A DNA stretch of 64,000 bases. Origin: Micractinium sp. NFX-FRZ (lineage: Eukaryota; Chlorophyta; Trebouxiophyceae; Chlorellales; Chlorellaceae). Positions within the stretch are counted from its first letter, which is position 1. Each line of letters starts with the position of its first letter. Shown here piece after piece: positions 1 to 12,400 of this stretch. The translations under genes were made by a program, and so were the position numbers. The stretch lies in the NCBI GenBank assembly GCA_029339195.1, contig JAPTJF010000011.1:1-64000 (forward strand), read 5' to 3'. A model generated the notes under the pieces. It worked only from the letters and a program-made list of their open reading frames with translations. It made no database searches and was not told the origin of the DNA.

Positions 1-161
1 ATCCGTCTGGTGCAGGCGGGGCGCAGCGACCGAAACAGCCCTCGGACTCTCGCTAGATTGCGGGCGCGAAGCAGTGTGTACAGCCTGCTTTATCATTGGC
101 CTGCGGACGACCTCGTTCAGTGCCGTTGATGCATTAATAGCTGAGACTAGCGCCTATTGAC

Positions 162-2765
162 ATGCTCGCCACCCCGAGGCCCGCCTGCCTGCTCGCCTCC
201 CTCTGGCTTGCCTTGGCCGCCTGGGCCCTCGCGATCGGTGCGGTGGAGTGCCGGCTGCTTCACTCTACAGGCCGCCAATTGATAGTGGGAGGCCAGGCAG
301 CTGGCATTCGCAGTGAGCGGAGCGGGGGTAGCAGCCCTGGCTCGGCACGGCGGGCCGACCCAGCGCGGTGTCCCTCTGGGCAGTGTGTGCAGGCACAGAG
401 GCTGCTGCTCTGGCACGTGGATGGCTGACCAATCTGCTTGGCCGCGCGCCGCTTAGCCTGGCTGCCGCAGCCCGTTTGCCGTCTGCCGCCGCACCCCCCA
501 GCTGTCATGGCCACCGCACCCTCCTCTCGCAGGCTTCCCATACCTCTGCTCCCTGCGAAGCAGGAACGGCAGCAGGCACATATGTGGTGAGTGCATTACA
601 GGGGCCATGCCCCCCCTCCACACAGGCGGCAGTACCGCCCCTCACAACGTGTGCTTTCCACCCTGTGCTCCAAAGTGCGCGGTTGGTGCCAGCCGTAGTG
701 TTCCTCTCACACGCCCGATTCCATTCCCGGCGCCCCCACAGGCGCCACCCTCATCACGCCACAGCTGGCACTGACAGCTGCGTACTGCGTCACGCCACCC
801 TACGGAGTGCGGGACCCACTCCTATGGTGCGCCCCGCCCGACCTGCACGGCGGGGGCGGGCCGCTCGACTCCTGGGACGCGCTGCAGACTGTGCGCACCA
901 TCAGGCATGCACGCGTTGGCGTGCGCTGGTCAGGCCTGCCCTGCCCTGGGATGGGGCCGCCCTGCCCTGGCAAGAGGACTTCCCAACCTGCTGCCCAGCT
1001 GGCTGTGCACCGAGGGCCCTGCATGGAGCATCACCCGTGGACGAGGGTGCACACATGCTGTCCCACAGGTGCTCCCCCCTTGTCTCACCAGCGCAGGAAT
1101 GACCGGTTTGAGGTCACCACGTATTGCAACGACCTCGCCCTGCTGGAACTGAATGCCAGCGCTGTGCACGCGCAGCCCGTGGGGGGAGGCACCCTCCAGC
1201 CGGGGCCTGAGTTCCCTTACCCGCCGGGCTACCTCCTCACCGCCGTGGGGTGGGGCCTTCTGACGCCCACCGGACCCGGGTGGGTTGCGCTGCACCAGCC
1301 GGGCTGCCACTCACTGACTGCATACACTGCACAACATGCAAGTACTGCGCCAGCCGCATGCCTCACCCATGCTGCACCCCAGCTTCGGGCATTCATTCTG
1401 CAACTCGCGTCATTCCGTTCCACTCGTCTGCACTTGTGCAGGGGAGGCGGTGACACTAACAGCCCCGCCCCTGCGGGCCCCAGCGTCCCACACTCTGTGG
1501 AGCTCCAATTCGTGCCCTACTCCCAGTGCAACGCCCCCGGTGCCTACGACGGCGCCGTGGACGAGCGGGTCATGTTTTGTGCAGGTGGCAGGGTGGGCGG
1601 GTGTTTTTGCATCGCCGGACGATAGGAAACCTGGCAACTTAAGGTTGTGTGTCCGCTTTATGAGATTAAGGTATCAGGGTGCCGTGCATTCTGTGCACAG
1701 CAACAGGCCCATGCCAGCAGTGGGGCCGGAACATGGGGTGACCGCTCGCCTCCCTCCTCCCTCCCTTGCCTGCCTGCCCGCCTGTCAGGTAACGCCACCG
1801 CTGACTCATGCTCGGGAGACTCTGGCGGTCCCGTTGTGGACCGGCGGGGCAGCGCCGACCCACGGCTGCATGTGCAGGCGGGGATCGTGAGCTGGGGCGC
1901 AGGTGGGCAGGCCAGGCACACCCCAGCCTGCTCCACTTCGAGGGTGTGCGCCTGCACGTGCGCAGGCGTTTTTTAACATATGAACAAATTGTCGGAAGTC
2001 TCGGTGGTGTCGTTTGTTTGCAATGTGGTAGCAGGCCAGCTCTTGGTCATCTTTCTGGGCTCACTGCTGCTGACCTGCCTGGGGCGATCGGTATCCTATC
2101 AAATGCTTGCAGGGTGCGCGCGGCCCGGCTTCCCTGGAGTGTACACCCGCCTGGATGCCTTCAGCTCCTTCATCCAGCAGCACGGCTACTGCGCCTGCAC
2201 CAGCACCGGGCTCAGCGGTGGGGTGGACACGGGTGTGGCAGGGTGCAGTGCGGACGCGGCAGAGGCGGAGCGTCAGGCGGGGCTCGAGGGGCTGGTGCCA
2301 GCGGGAGGAGGCTTTCCACCCGCGGAGGAGCAGCAGGCGCAGCAGCAGCAGCTGCAGCAGCAGGCGTGCCAGGGGCAGGGGTACCAGCATCGCGAAGTCC
2401 AGGAGGAGGAGCAGCAGCAGCAGCAGGCGCAGCAGCAGCAGCATGCCTGCTACACTGTTGACCCCGAGCGCTGCCCGTATGGCCTGCCATCCCGCCGCTT
2501 CCCCGGGGCGGCCCTGGCGCCCTGCGATCCCGCCACAAATCGCACCCAAGCGCCCCCGCTGGCCAGCCAGCAGCCGGCGGCTGAGCAGCAAGGCAGCGAC
2601 GCTGAGGGCAGCAGCAGCGGCACTGGAGACAGCAGCAGCAGCAGCAGCAGTGGGCCAGGCGAGGCTCCAGCTGACGAGTTGCGGGAGGCTCAAAGTGCCA
2701 GCGAGGCGCCTCCCTTGTGTGCTGGGCTGACTTGCGGGCCCAGCATGCCGGGGCGTTGCCCCTGA
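162..2765 (+). CDS. Secreted trypsin-fold serine protease homologue, catalytic His replaced by Tyr
   Basis: Seven exons: 162-312, 533-586, 742-904, 1097-1279, 1442-1584, 1789-1902, 2113-2765; 486 residues. An N-terminal hydrophobic signal peptide (about residues 1-25) precedes the activation-type sequence IVGG (41-44). The S1 chymotrypsin fold follows: LTAAYC (79-84) where active enzymes have LTAAHC, NDLALLEL with the catalytic Asp at 135, DSCSGDSGGP with the catalytic Ser at 243 and a trypsin-type pocket Asp at 237, then ARPGFPGVYTR. The His position is Tyr83, encoded by TAC, so hydrolysis is doubtful and a binding or regulatory role is possible. About 180 residues of Gln- and Ser-rich tail follow the domain. 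Intron 3 must begin with GC (AG|GCATGC) to keep frame. The start is the first ATG of the signal peptide. The gene is convergent with the pump gene. The family is certain; activity is inferred. Confidence 0.85.
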
Positions 2766-3422
2766 TGCGTGCCTTCTTCTAGTGTGCCTGTGTTGGCGGA
2801 TCTGGTTCTGCAAGTGATTGACACAAGGTTGCTAGACGCAAGGCAAGGGTTGGCAGCGAGGCCAGCACACGGCACTTGCGGTGCATGCATGGAACCGATT
2901 CGAGGGAACTAGACGTCACATGGCGGGACAGACACTGCCCAGGCCCCCCCGCCGGGGCGGAGGCGGTGGTGGGGCGGAAGCCGGGGGGAGCAAGCGAGGG
3001 TGCGCTGCAACGACAAAAGAGGGCTTGCAATGAATGGGGAGGGGGTAGGCAGGTGCAAAAGGTCCGTGGCGTCTCAAGTCATTGGCTAGTCCCGGGGGAT
3101 GAGAACAGATTCGACAGAACGAGGGTGAAATGCAGCGGGAGGGGGAGGATGGAAACGATTGTGGGTGGAAAGCAAGCAGTGCAGAACAGTGCTGGGTCAC
3201 AACAGGGAGAGGCCGGCCACACGAGGCACCGCGCCCAAAAGACGAGACGTCATGGTGTGTGTGTGGGTGCCGCCGTGGTGCTGCTGCATGCAAGCAGCAG
3301 CGCATCGCGGGTGGGTTTGATCCCAGCACAGCGCACGAATGCACGGCGTGCCGCGCGAGGCTGTGCGCGAACGCTGACGCCAGCTGGCACCCGCGGGACG
3401 GGCCGGCCCCTGCATCCCTTTG
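2766..3422. other. Convergent intergenic region
   Basis: This holds the 3' ends of the protease (+) and pump (-) genes. I see no open frame with family motifs, no RNA gene and no TGTAA signal on either strand. It must contain both 3' UTRs. Confidence 0.6.
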
Positions 3423-6400
3423 TTACCAGTACGTATTCGTCTTGACCCAGCCGCGAGGGTTCTTTCGGATGTACAGCTTGCGAACTTCATCATAGATCAT
3501 GATGAAGATGAAGTAGGGCAGGCCCGCACAGATGTACATGACCGGCACGGGGCGCGTGTTGAACACTGCGGGGGAGGGGGGGAGGCGGGCGGGCCGGGCA
3601 GGGAGAGCATGAGCTTGGAGGGCTTGTGCGGTTGTGCACCTGTCTGCACAGTACCGACCACAGGCCCGCCAATGCCACCCACTGCCAATCACCAATGTTG
3701 CTGGGCGGGGGCGACCACAGCGATGGCTGACATGCAACGGTCGCCCACAAAGAGAGCAGCGTGCGCGGCAGCACTGACCGGTGTTGAGGGGCGGGATGTA
3801 GACCACCGCCGCAGCGACAAAGGTCTCGAACAGGAGCGCCCAGTTGAGGACCTTGTTGCGCATGCCCTGCAGGGGAGGCGGGCAGGCACAGGCAGAGGCA
3901 GGCGGGCGGTCAGGTTGACATGCCAAAAGGTTGGCGGCGGCGCACAGCTTGCTTGGTGAGGCTCAGTTGCACGCTTTTCTTGCCGCCGCGGGGCTGGCCG
4001 GCGTGTCTTGCACATCAACATGTCTGCCCGCACAACGACACAGCCTCGCCAGCCCCAAGTTATCGGCGACCCCCACAAAGGGCGCGTGTGTGCTGTTGCC
4101 CCTCCCCTCCCCTCGCCACCCACGTGGTTGAAGATGCCCTGCCTGGTGCACAGCGCAGCCAGCCCCAGCTTTCTGGCATCTCTCCTACCTCCTACCAAGA
4201 GCATCTTAATCTCCCCTGCCCTGCCCTCCCACCTGGTTGAAGATGCTCTCCTTGCGGGTCTTGCAGACGAGCAGGTCTGCCCAGCGGGCCACCACCACCG
4301 CCAGGAAGTAGGCCGCCTGAGCCATCTGCAGCACGTTCCGCTGCTGGGTCAGGTTGGGCCTGCGGGGGGGAGGGCAGGGCGAAGCGTGGTGGCCGAGGTG
4401 GGGCAAGAGGGGGGGGGGGGCGGGGGGGAGGGAAGGAGGCGGCATGCGCAGCCAGAAGCAAGCTCGTCCGCTGGGCGGGCGGGCGGCTGCGAGGGGTATG
4501 ATGCAGGGTTGGAGCCTGGACCGCCTGCACCACACGTTGCGCCTGCCGCCTGCTGCTTCTCGCCGGCGGTGCACACTTGCCGAGGGCCTCAACTCCCGCC
4601 GCCAGCAGCATCCGCCCAGCCCGTTCCCGCCCGCTCCTCACCAGTACTGCGGCAGGCCGTTCCACCACCACCAGGCGCCCTGGGGCGCCCTGTCGGCGTC
4701 AGAATTGCTCAGCCCGCGGCCGGGGAAGCCATAGGCAGCCGAGTTGGGGAAGGCGCAGTATTTGTTGAACTGGGAGGCCTCAGACTGGCTGAGGATAAGG
4801 GCGTATTGGGCGTCGGATGAGTAGCCAAAAGGATTGTTGACGTCCACGACGCCTGCAGCGGAAAACAAAAAAAACAGCAGGCGCACGGGGGTGGGCAGGA
4901 GGGGTGGGTGGGGCCAGCACGACCGTTCATATGCCCACCAACTCGTAGGCTTGTGGTGAGGAGACGAACAGACACACGGAGTTGGGAGATGGTGCGTCTG
5001 GAGAGGGGCAGACGGAGGGCAGAGGGGCGGCAGGAAGGGCAGCGCAGCGCAGCGCAGCGCCCTGCTGGCGCCTTGGTCCCTGCCAGCTCACCCGCCTCCA
5101 GGCGTGCGCGGAAGATGTCGTTCTGGCGGGTGAAGAAGCTGACTTGGTCGGTCGTCAGGCTGCGGAACCAGGAGCAGGTGCGGCCGCACACCGCCTGCAC
5201 CGCGTTGGCCACGTACGTGCCTGCACCCAGGGGATAGCGGGGAGGGCAAGGGTGGGGTGGGGTGGAGTTGGGGCAGCACAGCGGCAGGCGGCGCTGGTGC
5301 ATTGTGGCCAGAAGACGGCCCAGCTGCCCAGGTGCCCCCTGCCTTTCGACCTATGCCCTCCATCACCGCCCTCCCATACATGCACACTCGATGCCGACAA
5401 GCGGCACTGCATCAGTGCCAACTCTCAGGGCGTGCCTCAACATGGCATGCTGCTTTGAGAGCGGCGGGTGGGCAGCACAGCAGCAGTGTGTGTGCTGCGC
5501 CTCACCCTCGGCAGGGAACCCTCGGAAGCCGAACTCTGAGAACTCCACAAAGGGGTCAGCCGTGCCGTTGAAGGGGATGGCGCAGCCGTCCTTGCAAAAC
5601 TCGAAGTCCTTGCCCCTGCCGCTGTACTGCCCGTACAGCGTGCTCTGCCCGTCGAACGTTTTCTGCAGAAAGGCAGGGGACGGCGGCGCAGCGGGGCGGC
5701 AAGCAATGTTGTGAGTTGGAGAGGGGACTGAGTTTGCAGGCAAGCGCCTTCTCCGGGAGCGGGGGAAGGGGCGTGGTCGTTTGGGAATGGTTTCAGGGCG
5801 CTGCCGGGGCAGCGCCCCAGTTCCTTGTGCCCCCCTCTGCAACCGATCCACCACACAGCCTGCAACCCACAGCATGCGCACTGGCGCCCACCCGCCCGCC
5901 TGCCCCGCTCTCCGCCCGGCTTGCCCTACCAGCGGCTCATCAACCCCCACCCCTGCCCGCCGCCGTTGGCTGCGGCACACCTCTGGCTCTCTGCCGGCCC
6001 AAGGGAGCAGGTCTTGGCAGGCTGCCCCGCTGCGTCACCCGCTCTCCACACCCCCCGCCCCGCCACCACTGCGACGGCCCAAAACGCGCCCTCTCCCGGC
6101 GCACCTCGGGCTCGCCGCAGCCAAAGCCGCAGGTCTTGGGGGCCACTCCAAAGGAGTTGGTGCCCACAGTGCACAGCATGGGGTAGTTGCTCCAGTTGAT
6201 ACCAAGCCCAATCAGCGTGCCCCTGCGAGGGAGCAATGGGCGGAGGGATGGAGGGACACAGGGGCAGGAGTGGGGGGGGGAGGGGGAGCCAGGCGCAGCT
6301 GGGCACGTGCGCTGCCAGTTTGCTGTGTTGGGATGGGCCGTGCTGCAGGGGCGTGCTGCTGAGCGCCGCTGCCAGGGCATGCATGGCTACTCCCCCCGCC

Positions 6401-9400
6401 CCGCTGCAGCTCCACAGGCGCGGTATCTGTGTAAGGGCAGTGTCCTCCGTAGATGCACGCTAGATTTGAAGCCGCAGCAGGCGGGCCAGCCACCCACCAG
6501 TCGTATCCATAATCGTTCAGGACGGCCATGAAGGCCAGGAAGCCGGAGCAGGTCTGAAGGGTAGGAGGGGTGGGGAGGCAGGGGGGGAGCGGGGGTACAT
6601 CGGTGCGGGGCAAGCTCTGATTGGTGAGCGTTGCCCTGCCTTGAGCCACGGCGCTCTAAGCTTGGCAGAGGGTCCCGGCTTGCTGCTAGGGGATGGTACC
6701 CCGAGCGGCGCCGCACTTATACCGCACTCCACACAGGCGCAGCTCAAAAAGCCCCTCTCTGCACTCCCGGCACACACCCTACTGGTGGTATAACCAAGGC
6801 ACTGCACTGGCTCACACTGAACACTCCTGTTTGCTTGCGTGTGTGTGTGTGAGTTCACGCCAACCTCAGTCTCTCTGATTTGGCACAAATCCTGCTGGCC
6901 CGTCAACGGCGCACCACCCCGCCCTGTCACTGTGTGCCCACTCACCTGCATGATGCCGATCTGGAAGTATGAGAAGGAGATGAGGCGGCGGGAGACGAGG
7001 CGCTCGGTGGCGGGGTTGCGGGGCGGGCGGTCCATGATGTCGGCCTCCTTGGGCTCGTCTGCAGGGCAGGGCAGGAGGGAGAATATGAAGAACAGAACAT
7101 GAGCTGGCGTGCTGTGCTGTGTGGTGTGGTGTGGTGTGTCGAGCGCTGGACACCGGCACGCCTGCTGCTCCGACCTGAAGCGCTGCCCAGGCCAAAGCAT
7201 CCCCTCTGCCCCACGCGCGCCCGGGTGCTGCTCCTCACATGCCAGGGAGATGGCGGGGAGCATGTCGCATCCCAGGTCGATGGTGAGGATGAGGATGGTG
7301 GAGAGGGCCAGGGGGAAGTTCATGACCACGTACAGCAGGAAGGGGATCTGCAGGGGGTGGGCGTTGTGGGGGTGGGGGTGAGGTGGGGCGGGGAGGGCAG
7401 CATGGTGCAGCACCGGGGGAGGGGGCGGTGAGAGCATACCTGCATCTCAAGAACAGTGTGCACGCCTGTCCTGCCCCCACTGCTCCGCCCCATATCACTT
7501 GGGGCCTGGTGGCCACCACAGGCGGTGCCCTCCAGGTGTGTGCGCCCCCCACCCCACCCCCTGCCCCTCACCTGCTCGGGGAACTTGGATGCCAGGGTGT
7601 AGGCAATCGACTTTTTGAGGTTGTCGAAAATCACGCGCCCCTCCTCAATGCCTGCACACGCAGGCGGGGCGAGGCAGGTGAGCGAGTGAGGCCCATGCTG
7701 TTGCCCTCGGCAGCAAGCGGGTGAGCAGCTTCTTGGTGGTGCAGCCATTCCCCAGCGGCAGCAACACGTTCAGTCTGTGGGTGGGCCCCTACACCCTCAA
7801 GCTCCGCCATCCACCAGTATCCCCGCCGCCCACAACCACCCCCGGCACGCTGTAATGGCAGCCCAGCACCCACCGTTGACGATGGAGGCAAAGTTGTCGT
7901 CCATCAGAATCATGTCGGCAGCCTCCTTGGACACATCCTTGCCTGAAGCAAAAACAAGAAAGTGTTGCAGGCAGGTGACAAGCCGGTCGTGAGGCTGTGC
8001 GCACTCGGAAGCAGGGCCGGGGGGCGCACTGCAGAAATACCCTGGCCAGCACACCCGCTCCCCTCCCACTTGCTGCATGTGATGCCGCGCACGCCTCTCA
8101 ACACACGGAAACGCACACGCACGCACGCATGCGTGCCACGCAATTTGACAGTTTGCCCCACGTCACCTCACTTCACTCCTGCCCCCCACCCCCACCTGAG
8201 ATGCCCATGGCCAGGCCGGTGTTGGCCTTCTTCAGGGCGGGGGCGTCATTCACGCCATCACCAGTCACCGCCACGTTCTCGCCTGCGGCCAGGGGGGCGG
8301 GGGACGCCGGGTTGGCAGGCGGGCAGGGGGGTCCAGGAGTCCCAACACGCAGGTGGGAGGCTGTGGACGTGACGAAGCCCCCAAATTGTGAACATGAACG
8401 CAACCGCTGCCTCTCATGCAGGCACCCACCCCTGGTCATGAGCACGCGCTGTCCTCCACACAACCTGCCCGGTCAACCGCCCACACAGCACTCCTCCCGG
8501 CCCCCGCTCTCACCCCTGCGCTGGCAGTTCTCAACGATGAGCAGCTTGTGGGCGGGGGACACGCGGGCAAACACAATCTGCTCGTGGTCCAGCGCCCAGT
8601 CCCACTTGGCCTGCGGGCGGGGCAGGAGATGAGGGGGAGGGGGGGAGGCACGAGGGCTGGTGAGCGCCCGGCTGCCATGACGGGCGGAACCCAAACAGCA
8701 CACCAGAGGCACACAGACGCACGCTGCAGGCTTGCAGGCAGGGGCCCAAGGGCGGTGGACCCAGAAATTGAAGCGGGATGTGTTGCAGCAAGCCGTGCTG
8801 AGCTGGCAGGCGCGCTGCTGCTGACCTGGCGCTCCGCGGGATCCTCAATGTCCATCCAGTCACGGATGTCGTCGCCTGCGCAGCAAGCACACACGTGGGT
8901 CGGGAGGGTGAGCTTCAGCATGCTGCGCCTTGTGTCCCTGCCACCCCTGCAGCCACCCCGCGTCTTCACCAGCAGGCATCACATCTGGCACAAACTCAAG
9001 CCTGCCCACAGCGCCACTGTGGCCTTGCCCCCGTTGCCCGGGGTACTTTACAAGAAACGCCACCGCCCTCTCCCATGTGTCTTTGTGTCCCCATGGCTCA
9101 CCCTTCACGACAATGGCCTTGCCCTGAGCATACTTGTCCTCGTCAATGATGCCAATCTGCTTGGCAATGGCCTGCAAGGAAAGAAGACGAGGGAACGGGG
9201 ACTTCTGGTGATCAATAGGGCTGGCTGGTATGCATGGGTGACTCATACTAGGCTGGAGGTGAGGCGCGCGCTCGCCGCGCCAGGCAGTCAAAACGCGCCA
9301 GCATTGCGCCACACGCCCCAGACAGCCCTGGCAGCACACTACGTTACCTGGGCGGTGATGGGATGGTCTCCCGTGACCATGTACACCTTGATGCTGCGGT

Positions 9401-12400
9401 GGGAGGGAGGGGGAAGGGAAGGCGAGCAGGCACACGGACGGTTCAGGCCTACCCCAGCATGAAACGCCCGCTCAGCCATTCTGCACTGCTGCTGCTCCTG
9501 CTGCAAGCCCCAACGTGCCACACACACTTACATATCCACGGGCACCAGGCAGGCGCTCCCTTGCTGCCCCCTCAGCTGCGTGCGCTTGCACTTGAGTCCA
9601 CAGCCTCCCCCAAACATGGCCACTTTTGCCAAACCACCCTGCCAACTGCCCACGCTGCCCCTCCCTCCCTGCATTGGAGTGTACTTGGATGGTTGAGGCA
9701 CCCATCCCCTCACCGAGCGCGCTTGCACTTCTCCACCGCCTCCTTCACGCCCTCACGGGGCGGGTCAATCAGCGACATGAGGCCCACAAAGGTCAGGTTC
9801 TGCAGCCGGGGAGAAGGAGAAGTGGGTGTGAGGGGCAACAGGGGTTGGGAAGGAGAGGGGAAGGAGAGGGGACACAGCCTGGGCAAGAGCGGGCGAGCAG
9901 GCAGGAAAGGGCAGGGAGGCTTGGGCAAGAGCTAGGGAGGCGGTGCCTGGCGGGCTAATCCCCCAGTGCATGTGGAGCATACCCCTACTCAAAGCCACAG
10001 GGCACGGCCAGAGCGGGGGCTCACGTTGTACTCAAAGTTGGACTCGGGTTTGTTGGTGAAGGGGTAGTCCAGGCCGCACTCCGTCATCTCGCGGTACGCA
10101 AACCCAAGCACGCGCTCGCCCATCGCGCCCAAAGACTCATAGGCTGCGGGGGGACAGAGGTGTGACACTTGAATGGGGTGAGAAAAGGAAAGGGTATGCA
10201 CAGCCCAGCGCGCTCGTGCCCATGGCGACCAACGACGCGTAGGCTGCGGGGGGTGGCGGCGCAGCGGGGAGCGGAGGCGATGCCGTGCATGTTGATGTGT
10301 GCATCTTGCCGAAGGTGCACGGGATGGGGCGCGCCACGCGCTTGCCCACCCCCAGCCCTTGACTGTACCGCGCCTCCGTTCTCTTCTTGCCGTCGTTGTA
10401 CTTCTGCTGCATCACACACTTTGTACTGCCTCCCACTCACCGTCGTTGTACTTCTTCTGCATCTCCCCGTCCATCGGCACGCTCTCCCCATCCACCATGA
10501 TGTGTGTGCACATGCGCAGCACGCGCTCGGGGGCGCCCTTGAGCACCAGCAGCGGGTGGGAGCCAGAGGGGTCCTCGGGCCGGTGGATGGACAGCTGCCA
10601 CTTGTTGGTGGAGTTGAACTGCCAGGATGGGAGCGGAGGCGGACAGCCGGGGTCGGACGTGAGGGAAGGGAGCGGCACGAGGGTGTGAGGCGCTTGTGGC
10701 TGCAAACATGTGCCTTTCGTGGCCCACCCAGCCCGCTGCCCCCCAACAACCCAAGAAGGTGTGCATCCGCAGCTCACCTTGATTTCGTGGATCTTGGGGC
10801 AGGCCTTGTGGTAGTCATCCACGTCACGCAGCAGCTCCACACACTTGATCAGCCCGCTCTCTGCACACATCACAAGGCACACGTGTGTGTGTGTGGGGGG
10901 GGGGGGTGTGGGTGCATGTATGATATGTGCGAGTGCTTCAGTGGGCGGGTAAGGGCTGACGGGCAAGCGGTAATTGGGGCGTGGGCGGGGTGGCGGCAGA
11001 GGCAGCATTGTCCGACAGCCTGACAGAGGCGGTCCCGCTGGCTGGCTGCGGGTGGCTCAGCATGCTACGCATGCTCAGCATGCTCGTGTCACCTGAGGCG
11101 TCACCGGTGCACTGCAGGCCCAGCAGGTTGAAGTCGGGGTCCTCCATTGCCTTCATCTGCACACATGGCGTACACGTGTAGAGGCAGGCACCTGGCGGTG
11201 AGTGCACACGGGCAGAGAGGCACAGCGGGCAGGCCTGGAATTGGTTTCCTACATCGCCTTCATCCGCAGAGCCCAGAGCTTTATGTTGTCCACCTGTTTA
11301 CCTTCAGCAAGCAGGGCTGGCTTGCAGGCGCCTCCTGCAGCGCTCCCACAGGGCGTGCCTGGCGACAGCCACCCAGCCGCTGCCCTGGCCCTGGTCCAGC
11401 ACCGCCCCCCGCCCCGCACCAGGTCAATCTGCGCCTTGCTGTCGTCCTCCGAGTCCTTCACAATGAAGCGGGAGTTGTTGCACAGCGTGGCCACCATCTG
11501 CAGCTTCTGCCAGGTGGGGTCCTGCAGGCACAAGGGTGGTTGGGTAGGGGTGCAACGGGGTGCGGCATGGGGGTTAGGGCGTGCAGCAGCAGAACCAAGG
11601 CCGGAGGGCAGTTGCGGAAGCATCCAGAAGGGGGGCAAGGGAGCGGGTCACCCGGGTTCGGGGAGCAAAGCAAGCTCATCAGCCGCAGCTGTCGGTGATG
11701 CTTGCTGCTGCTGAAGGGGCTGTTGCTGCATACCGCTGCTGCTGCTGCCGAAAACATGCAAAAAAATACTCCCTCCAGCAAGCCTCTCAAGCCCGCGCCC
11801 AAACGTGCCTGCGGGTTGTACAGCGGGCCCTTGAGCACGCCAGGGCGCATGGCGGCCACCAGCTGGGGCTTGTTGCGGGCGGCGGGGATGGACACCAGCT
11901 GGCCGTTGTACCTGTGGGAAACAGGGGTGAGGGTGGGCGAGTGGGGAGCAGTGGGTTGATGCGGGTGTGGGAGCAAGTGGGCACGGGAAGAAGCTTGTCG
12001 TGCTATCTGGGAGCGCAACCAGGAGCAAGACCAGGGAATGTGGGCTGGGGCGGGGCTGGCGCTGGCTGGCGGGCCAGGCAGGTGCAGCTCCCATGCTGTT
12101 CGGCACAGACCGCAAGCAAGGCAAGCGCGGTCTGCACTACACCGGCTCACCAGGCGTGCTGCACGGTCATGCGGTTCTGGGTGAGGGTGCCGGTCTTGTC
12201 GGAGGCCACCACCGTGGTGCTGCCCAGGTTCTCCACGCTGGGCATGCCCTGCGCGACAGGCACAGCAGGCGCAGCAGGGCAGGGCGGGGGCGGTCAGGAC
12301 AAGGTGAGGGTGCAAGAGAGGGGGCGGACAAGACGAGGAGCGGATGGGATGCTGCTGCACCCCATCCGCCAGGGGAAGCAGCGGGTGCTGGCGTGCCGGC

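Noticed and set aside
3300..3330. GGGTTTGATCCCAGC resembling a tRNA T-arm
   Set aside because: No A box, anticodon stem or acceptor stem can be placed around it.
6387..6530. Exon 29 of the pump reading on past WW into a Cys-containing segment
   Set aside because: A GTGGGT donor at 6497 joins to GGCACGCTG in frame and restores the family match (TLIGLGINW). The read-through has no good downstream donor.
11229..11300. Second copy of the MKAM sequence upstream of pump exon 15, considered as the true exon start
   Set aside because: It reaches a stop after MKAM, while the copy at 11156 continues in frame into GDASESGLIKC as expected for the family.
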